Positions 56,259 through 64,000 of a DNA stretch of 64,000 nucleotides are shown piece by piece. Below the pieces are notes generated by a model. The model did not search any database. It saw nothing but the letters and a program-made list of their open reading frames with translations, and was not told the DNA's origin. A program made the translations under genes and the position numbers. How positions within the stretch are numbered: the first letter of the stretch is position 1; each line of letters opens with the position of its first letter. The DNA comes from Scleromitrula shiraiana (Eukaryota; Ascomycota; Leotiomycetes; Helotiales; Sclerotiniaceae): NCBI GenBank assembly GCA_028455995.1, contig JABELC010000008.1, forward strand, positions 1,425,501-1,489,500. The letters run 5' to 3'.

Positions 56259-57115
56259 TTTTTATGCTTGTTTCCTTTTTAGAGGGAGGGTGGGTGGTTT
56301 TAGGTGGTGGTATGGTGTGGTGTGGTGTGGTATGTATGTTGATTTTTGGAGGTCGATGGGTTAAGTGAGGTTGGAGCAGAGTAACTTATAATAATAGTAG
56401 ATCAGTTGAAATTGGATTATTATCTCAATATCAATTCCAATATCAATACTGGAGAGGTCAAAGGAGAACGAGCATTCAAGAAACAAGCAAGTAGAAAAAA
56501 CTAGGTAAAAGTAATATAGGTATTCTCATCAACCGATCAATGAATGAACCAAACGAATGTAAGATAATGTAATACAAAGCAGGGAGTATATCAGAACGTT
56601 ACTCCATAATAATGAAGATCCAAGGTTATCATTGACGTTATTTATAGTTGTAGAACATTGAATTAGTACTTGAGAAAAAAAGTCATAAGGCTGAAAGATC
56701 TAGATTGATTAATTGATTGATGGATTGATTGATTGTTGTCCGGACAATAGCTATAGTGGGGGAAAAGTTTCCGGGTTTAGCTTGATAAAAATGGGAAATT
56801 TAAAGTGGAAGCTCTATCAGTCTGTTCTATATACAAGGCTAGCTGTTATATTATGAGCTAGCATAGCTTCATATAGCAAACAAAGATCTACCAGTTAACA
56901 CGACATCTAAAAATCTATCACAAATATCACAAATATTACAATTTACTTCATCCTTTTCAATAAATTCATTATTACATAATCCAAGTATGAATAAGCATTA
57001 TTTTCTTCAATATCACGAATCATAAGTTATTATCGCAGTAGTTCATCAAACACATGTGATGGGAACGTCACAAATATACATATAAGATTGGAAATACTGA
57101 AAGGAAGGAAGCAGA
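56259..57115. other. Divergent upstream region before RAI1
   Basis: AT-rich with a GATTGATTGAT-like run near 56705-56735. No gene was recognised. Confidence 0.55.
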
Positions 57116-59331
57116 ATGAGTAAATCATTTGAAATTCAACCTATTGGAAGATTCGTTGGTACTAGTGCTGCCATTAAAAGACCAAAGGTATGTAATATGA
57201 TTTATATCTGTGAAGAGAGAGGGGGAGACGAAAGGATGGAGGTTGGGTGGATGAGACAGGATAGATCTTGATCAAGTGATCTAATTTTCTATCTTGTAGA
57301 TCATGGTTGGGCTGTTGGAATTGTTTTGTATTTTCTTTGGGGGTTGGGTTTGTATAATTTGTTTTCTGAATCTGTTCTATACGACATCATTCAATCAATC
57401 TAATTCCGCCCCCCCTCCCCTATTCTCACATCCCCTACTCTCACATCCTCACGCCTCATTCCCACTAACACCCCTTCCCTCAGGAAATCTCCCACTTCTC
57501 ATACACGTCCACCTCAGAATTCCGTCTGGACGCCTCCTCCCTCCGCTACTACTACCCGCCTTACCTAAACGTCTCGCTATCATCCGGCTTCGATACCTTC
57601 CGGAAAAGTGACGATAGTAAAGATGGACATTTGGATAGCTTATTAAAGTGTATTGTTGATTATGAGAGGAGGGGTGGGGAGAGGATTACGGGGGGTGTGG
57701 TTAGTTGGAGGGGGATGCTTACGAAGGTTTGTTTGATTTTTTAGTTGTGAGTTTTGGAGAATCTAAAAGTTTTGGGGCTTTCGAAAGGAGAGAGAAGGGG
57801 AGGGGAAAAGGGAGAGGATGGGGATGAGGATGAGGAAAGGGGTGACTGGTTGTTACATGATGGGTGCTAATATTATGGAGAAATAGTTCATGGCAGCTAT
57901 TTTCGCGGATAGAGATGGATTTGAAATGAATGCTACATTATTTCAGGTAAGTTCCCCATAATATATCACTTCCATTCCATAACATACCAATGTATTTAAG
58001 TGGTCCATCTATTAACTAATTCGTTGAAAAGGGAACTATGTATGTATACATAAACACAATGTACTCTTATTTGTACCTATACTTTTCTTACCATACTAAT
58101 ATGCATGTATAGATTTATTGAAGAAAACCACCCATATAAAGTAGCCTCTCAAGCACGACAATCCTCACAACGGCCAGCTCCTGGTCGTCCTTCACAGGAT
58201 ATGATGAGCTTTTGGGGTATGTATTTATATTATCCATTATATCCATATCCACACCGTGTCAAGAAAATGGAACCGGGAAATGATTATTTATTCGATCAAT
58301 TGGTTAATTAAATCATAGGATATAAATTCGAAACATTATGTCTATTACCAAATACATGGCACGAAACATCAAGAGAATACATCGAGAATCGAGAGAACGA
58401 AATCGTAGATAATAATGCTCAATATTGTTCTGTTGTAAGTACTGGGATTGGAAATACGGTTTTGGTTCTTGGGGGTGAGGTTGATGCTGGTATGTTAATC
58501 AAACCCTTTCCTATTCACACCGAAAGACAGACAAAAAGAAAGAAAGAAAGACACAAGAGAGATTCAATATTCAATTCCTAACATAACAAAAAGTATGGGA
58601 CGCCCTCCCACCAGGCGACTCCCCCACGCCCATAAAATGGGTGGAGTTAAAAACAAGTCAGGAAATCCAATCGGATCGCGATGTCATAGCCTTCGAGCGC
58701 AAACTAATGAAATTCTGGATCCAATCTTTTCTCCTTGGGGTTCCGAAAATCATCGTGGGGTTTAGAACGAGAGATGGGGTTTTAAAGAGCATTGAGGAGA
58801 TTGATACGGAGAGTATACCGGGGAGGGTTAAGAGAATGGGGAGGGGCACTTGGGATGGAAATATGCGTATTAATTTTGCGGCGGGGTTGTTAGATTGTGA
58901 GTTTTTTTTTAGTTTTTTTGGTTTCTCTTGCTGTGTCTTTGTGTTATTCTATCTTTTCACCTTCTCATTAAAACTGGAAAGCATTGGGAAATATAGTGCA
59001 TTAGATGATTATCAGCTGACTGAATATTCAAATAGTCCTCAAAGAAACAATAACAGGAGAAGGCGTATATAGAATCCGAAGAAAAGAAAGATCATCCTCA
59101 ATTGAAGTGTTCAAAGTTGAGGAAACGGGACACGGGAAGATTCTTTCGGAGGAATTTATTCATTGGAGGATTGGTCTTGATATGAAGGAGAAAGATGGTT
59201 TGATGTCGAAATCGAACGATGGCGCTGGAGCTGAAGCAGGACAGGAGGGGAGGGATGCTGGTGGTGGTGGTGGTGATGGTGGTGGTGGAGGAGGAGGAGG
59301 AGGGGGAAAAGAAAATGAAGTTCTTTCTTGA
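57116..59331 (+). CDS. RAI1: RAI1/DXO-family decapping and pyrophosphohydrolase enzyme
   Basis: RAI1 supports the nuclear 5'-3' exonuclease Rat1 and removes incomplete mRNA caps. Eight exons were worked out: 57116..57187, 57484..57726, 57887..57946, 58032..58039 (8-nt microexon), 58113..58216, 58319..58489, 58615..58896 and 59036..59331, giving 411 residues. Introns are unusually long for this window (73-296 bp). Family landmarks are FEIQPIGRFVGTSAAIKRPK and EISHFSY at the N-terminus, RYYYPPYLNVSL, GYKFETLCLLPN, the metal-binding GGEVDAG (about 213-219) and WVELKTS (about 227-233), then FWIQSFLLGVPKIIVGFR. The microexon supplies Gly-Thr and part of Ile. The tail is a Gly-rich run encoded by GGT/GGA triplets. 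Confidence 0.93.
59251..59313. repeat. GGT/GGA repeat encoding poly-Gly in RAI1 tail
   Basis: GGT and GGA triplets in series encode the Gly-rich C-terminal tail of RAI1. Length is likely to vary between strains. Confidence 0.8.
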
Positions 59332-61061
59332 TCAATTCGGTGATGAGTCGAAAACATAAAAATATCTTTGTGAAAATTATATGTCAGATAAATAAATATA
59401 AAAATGCATCATTATCATTATCATTATCATCCTCATCATTCTCACTCAAACCCAACCCAACCCAACCCAACCCTCAACCCCCAACCCTCAACCCTCAGCC
59501 CTCCGACCTCGGAGCCAAAAGCCAAAAGCCAAAAGCCCAAAGAAAATTAAGAAAATTAAGAAAATTAACACCTCTCGACCTCAAATTTTTTTTTTTTTCA
59601 AAAAAAAAAAAAGAATTAAGAAATACCCAACTAGAATTCGGTGTGCATTTATTTATTTGTATGTATGTATGTATGAGTATTAGATATCATATTTGTGTTT
59701 ACGTGTATTGTACAGTAGTTGGAGTTAGAGTTGGAGTTGGAGTTGGAGTTGGAGTTGGAGTTGGAGTAGTTGGATCGATCACTTGATGGATGAGATGGGG
59801 ATTGGGATGGGGATGGGGATGGTCTAATTAGATTTAGCTGGGGGGGGGGGGCGGTAGTTGGTGTTGTAGTTGGTGTTGTAGGAGCGAGAGAGATGGGGTG
59901 GAGGGAGGGCTGGGTTCTGTTGAGATCATGTGATTTGTGTGATGGATGGGATGGATGGACGGACGGACTTCCCCTCGATGAGGTGAGAGGTGAGAGATGA
60001 GAGGTGAGAGATGGGTGATGAGAGATGGGTGATGAGAGGTGAGGAGAGGCAAGAGAAAGTGAAAGGGAAAACTGAGAAGAAGAAAGAGATTGGGAAGTTG
60101 GGGAATCCGATGATGTGAGATGGGATTGGATTAGATGTATGTATGTATGTATGTATGTATGTATGTATGGGATCGAGTATTCGATCTATATTCAAATATA
60201 AATGTATATATAAATGTATATATAAATGTATATATAAATGTATATATATATATATATATATATATCGGACAATATAGCAGACGAGTTCTAGGATGACTCG
60301 AGACCTCTCATCTGTACCTAGATAGATATTATATAAAAGTCGTGTAACTTCCCTTTCCCTTTCTCTTTCCTTCATTTCCATGCAATAGCACTGCTCTACC
60401 ATGTCCTTATAAATCGGACGAGAATAAGCACATTCATTCATTCATTCATTCATTTACTGATGTACGGACATACTTATCTGAGTAGTCAGTAACAGCATCT
60501 CATTTATGCATTACAATGCAATTCAATGCAATTCAATGCAAGAAGTAATTCTTTCCTTAAGATTCCGATACACCAGGGCTATTTTAATCCAGTCCCTCGA
60601 TATTGACTTTTTTTTTCTTTTTTTTTTAAGAAAAAGGGGAATTAAGAAGAGAATCCGGACCCACTTTAAGCCATCTTCTCCCTTCCTACGACGGAGGTTA
60701 ATGTACATATATTTACATACATTTACATATATTTATATAGTATATAGTATATATATATGACTATATATATATGACTATGATAAACAAGAGGAAAAAAAAG
60801 AGAGGTGAAGTGAAAATTTTGAACTTGAACTTGAATTTGAACTTGAAGTGAAAATTTGAATTTGAACTTAAATTTGAATTCGTATAAATATTTCTATAAA
60901 AATATATCTTTCCAAATATATCTTTCCATTTATTATCCCTTTATTAATTATCGACTATCAATTATCAATTATCAATCATCAATTAGTATCAATCATCAAT
61001 CATCAATCATCGATATCTATTTCAGTCTCGGTATACTGTGTCGGTTGCAGCAAATAAAAAA
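59332..61061. repeat. Dense microsatellite cluster between RAI1 and malic enzyme
   Basis: In 1.7 kb many short tandem repeats follow one another. They include ATTATC (about 59408), CCCAA (59450-59475), AAAAGCC (59515-59540), GAAAATTAA (59543-59568), GTAT (59659-59675), TTGGAG (59718-59767), a G12 run (59840-59851), GAGATGGGTGAT-like units (59985-60045), GTAT (60138-60168), TATATAAATG (60195-60245), an AT run (to about 60265), ATTC (60431-60452), AATGCAATTC (60513-60541), GAACTTGAA (60820-60850) and ATCAATT (60955-61010). No gene was recognised within it. Confidence 0.8.
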
Positions 61062-63714
61062 ATGTACCGAGGCAAATTCACCACCAGCACCGCCGTGATT
61101 TTTGCTGGTAATTCTAACAAGGCGAGCAAGGTTTATGTTTATCATATAACCCGCGGGATCCAGACGAGCCAGATGAACAAGGGTTCTTTCCTATTAAAAA
61201 GATCCATATCAACTACTTCTGAAGCTACAGCTACTTCTACATCTACATCTGCATCTACATCTGCATCGACGTCGACGTCGACAATTGATTCAGATCAGGA
61301 ATATCCTCTTTCTTCGCCTTTACCTAAATCCTATAAATCATCTTCGTCTTCATCATCGAGTTATCCTAAAAAATATTCATCAACTATAAACAAAATGGTG
61401 GTAAATCCGCTTTCGAATTTGTTTCCTAATACTGCTGCTGCGAAACCTAGATCTAACTTTTTGTAAGTTGTGGAGGATTTATATGTTTCCTGTCTTTCTT
61501 TTGTTCTTCCTGTTCTTCTTTTCTTCTTTTCTTCTCATCTATGATATGGTATACACTTGAGAATATATAATAATTTGAGAATAAAATATAGTACTCATCC
61601 TGATACATCACATTCGTTAGAAACTAGAAGGCAAAATAAAACCTTAGGTCTTGTTCCTCCTAATGTTGAAAGTCATGCTTTACAAGCAGAGAGATGTAAG
61701 TTCTTCATACCGTGACATCTTGATATCAAACCTCATACCCAAGAACTTGTACTGATAATATCCAATAGGTCTTAAACAATTGGAAGCTAGAAAAACTCCA
61801 ATTGAAAAATACCAGTATCTCAGTAATTTGAGAAATAATAATGTTCATCTGTTCTATCGTCTCGTACAAGAACATATGACGGATCTTACGCCTTTGATAT
61901 ATACTCCTACTGTGGGTGAAGCATGTTTAAGATGGTCTGAGATATATCAACAACCTGAAGGTATATTTATTTTATCCACTCCAAACTATCCACATCAAAC
62001 AATCAACTTACATACCCTTAAATAGGATTATATCTTTCCTACCAAGATCGAGGAAACATAGCTCAAGTTCTTCGTAACTGGCGTCAACCAGATGTTGAAA
62101 TGACAGTAGTTACAGATGGTTCGAGAATTCTTGGATTGGGTGATTTGGGTGTAAATGGAATGGGTATTCCAGTGGGTAAATTAGCACTATATACTGGTTG
62201 TGCTGGTATTCATCCTTCGAAAACTTTACCTTTGACGCTGGATTTGGGTACTAATAATGAATCATTTTTGAATGATCCATTATATATGGGTTCGAGAATG
62301 AAAAGGGCTTCGGCTGAGGAGGAAGCTCTTTTTATGGAGGAATTGATGGTTGCTTTGAAGGATACTTGGCCTGGGTATGTTACTGATATCTTGGGGGCAT
62401 TATGATTTTGACTAACCCTTTTTAGTATCGTCATCCAATTTGAAGACTTCAAAAATCCATTCCCATCTCTCGCCAAATATCAAAATAAATATCCTTGCTT
62501 TAATGATGATATTCAAGGAACTGGTGCTGTTATCCTAGCAGGTATCATTAATGCATTACGCCGAACAGGAATTCCCATTAAAGATCAAAGGGCTGTGTTT
62601 ATGGGTGCAGGTAGTGCAGGTGTTGGTGTTGCACAACAAATTGTAGAATTCTTCAAAAAAGAAGGTTTGACTGAAGATGAAGCTCGTCGTTGCTTTTGGT
62701 TTGTAGATACTAAGGTATGTTTTCTTCCTTTTTTGGATCTCCTTCAGATCCGAATCTAATACGATACATAGGGCCTCATAACCAACGACCGAGGAGACAA
62801 ACTAGCAGAACACAAAATCTATTTCTCCCGTGACGACAACGAAGGAAAACAATTCAAAACCCTCCCCGAAGTTGTCGAATACGTTAAACCTACAATCCTG
62901 ATGGGATTATCAACTATCAGAGGTATATTCGACGAATCAATCGTTAGAAGAATGGCCGAATTAAATGAAAATCCTATCATTTTCCCCCTCTCAAATCCTT
63001 CAAGTCAGGCGGAATGTACGTTTGAAGAGGCTATGAAGTGGACGGATTGTAGAGCGTTGTTTGCTAGTGGGAGTCCGTTTCCGGATTATGTTCATGAGGG
63101 GAAAACTTATCAGGCTGGTCAGGGAAAGTAAGTTTTTTCTCTATTTTGTGTATCTTGATATAGGGAGAGATACTTTAACTGGATGATGATTCTAATAATG
63201 ATATAGTAATATGTATGTTTTCCCTGGTATTGGCCTCGGATCTATCCTTTGCAAGACTTCTTGTATTAATCAAGATATGGTACGTATTCACTCCATTCTT
63301 CCATCCATTCATACGCAAATAATCAAATCCCCACTCACCCAACTTCCTCAAAACTAACACCCCACCTCACAGATCTACGCCTCCGCCTCCGCCCTCAGCA
63401 CCTCCCTCTCCACCACCGAACTCGAAAAAGGCCACCTCTATCCCGAACTCTCCAGGATCAGAGAAGTCAGTATCATAGTAGCGAGACGAGTGATTCGAGA
63501 AGCGCAAAGACACGGTTTTGATAGGGAGATCAAGTTGAGGGGCATGAGTGATGCGGAGTTGGATGCTTGGATTAGGGGGAGAATGTATGATGGGTTTTTG
63601 GAGGGGGTGGGGCAGGATTTAGGGGAGGGGCATGGAGATGCGGGGTTGGGCGTGGATGGGAGTGCGGAGGTGGTGAAGGGGAGGATGGTGGGGATGACGA
63701 AGTCTTTGCTTTGA
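61062..63714 (+). CDS. MAE1: Malic enzyme (oxaloacetate-decarboxylating), likely mitochondrial
   Basis: It converts L-malate to pyruvate and CO2 with NAD(P). Exons are 61062..61462, 61592..61695, 61769..61960, 62026..62374, 62426..62714, 62772..63127, 63207..63279 and 63373..63714, giving 701 residues. All eight joins keep frame. The N-terminus is basic and Ser/Thr-rich (MYRGKFTTSTAVIFAG, SFLLKRSISTTSEA), followed by an ST run from TCTACA/TCTGCA repeats, consistent with a long mitochondrial presequence. Enzyme landmarks are LIYTPTVGEACLRWSEIYQQ, DGSRILGLGDLGVNGMGIP, the signature FNDDIQGTGAV (about residue 374), the Rossmann GAGSAGVGVAQQI (about 409) and FPLSNPSSQAE. The last 70 residues hold a polar extension beyond the core. 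NAD versus NADP preference was not resolved. Confidence 0.95.
61231..61281. repeat. Coding ACATCT/GCATCT/TCGACG repeat in malic enzyme presequence
   Basis: The hexamer and trimer repeats encode a Ser/Thr/Ala run just after the putative targeting sequence. Confidence 0.8.
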
Positions 63715-64000
63715 GTGGGGGAAATGTGGTTAATTTGGTTTGATGGTTGGGGATTGGGGATTGGGGATTGGGCATTTGATGTGGCGGGTGGCGTTTCTAT
63801 TCTTGATGATTGATGATGATAGGATAGGATTGGAGGGATTGGAAAGGGGCACCTTCCTTCCTTCCTTCCTTCCTCTTCCAATAATGCAAACAAGCATAAG
63901 GTACTAGTTGATGAAACAAAAAGTCCTCGAGCGGAATAAAAATCGAGGAATTCTAGATCGGGGGTACGTGGGTGGGTGAGTGGATGTAAGTAGGAAGAGT
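63715..64000. other. Malic enzyme 3' flank
   Basis: It has GATTGGG and CCTT tandem runs (63750-63775 and 63851-63872). No gene was recognised. Confidence 0.6.

Noticed and set aside
1..64000. CRISPR arrays, biosynthetic clusters, autonomous transposons or viral insertions
   Set aside because: No regularly spaced direct repeats with unique spacers, no backbone biosynthetic enzymes and no transposase, integrase or reverse-transcriptase motifs were seen.

Overview
This window comes from a filamentous ascomycete nuclear chromosome. The signs are protein-coding genes split by short introns (mostly 47-140 bp) with GT-AG ends and CTAAC-like branch points, small intergenic gaps, fungal-only families (MSO1, SPO12, LTV1, GET4) and a single dispersed 5S rRNA gene. 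The sequence style suggests a leotiomycete such as Botrytis or Sclerotinia, but that placement is inference only.

Layout. 0-10 kb: SAC3 (minus, cut by the left edge), the head-to-head ribosome-assembly pair LTV1 (40S) and LSG1 (60S), and an acyl-CoA dehydrogenase. 10-27 kb: SPO12-like protein, the DRG/RBG1 GTPase with a 15-nt microexon, a frameshifted phosphoglycerate-mutase-like gene, DNA polymerase alpha (POL1) head-to-head with a mitochondrial PPR protein, and a 1220-residue protein I do not recognise that carries an internal duplication. 27-36 kb: an RRM protein, then a zone of decay. It holds a monocarboxylate-transporter relic, a 5S rRNA gene beside or inside it, a DAL5-type transporter that has lost its first five membrane segments, a DUF952 gene and a frameshifted glyoxalase-like gene. 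36-47 kb: a peroxisomal enoyl-CoA isomerase/hydratase whose last intron creates a PTS1-like end, MAK16, MSO1, a neurochondrin-family protein and a CLC chloride channel. 47-56 kb: a 228-bp palindromic MITE-like element, a vWA protein with a prion-like tail, a sugar transporter and GET4. 55-64 kb: an unrecognised 225-residue protein, RAI1 with an 8-nt microexon, a dense microsatellite tract and a mitochondrial malic enzyme.

Most genes are unlinked housekeeping functions, with a loose theme of ribosome biogenesis and RNA handling (LTV1, LSG1, MAK16, SAC3, RAI1, RRM protein). I see no secondary-metabolite cluster, CRISPR array or complete transposon. The least ordinary items are the duplicated-motif protein, the palindromic element, the 5S gene in a dead transporter, the splicing-dependent PTS1, a perfect 22-bp palindrome before MAK16, and the same decamer placed in sense orientation upstream of both LTV1 and LSG1. 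All exon joins were worked out by hand from splice signals and frame, without transcript support.
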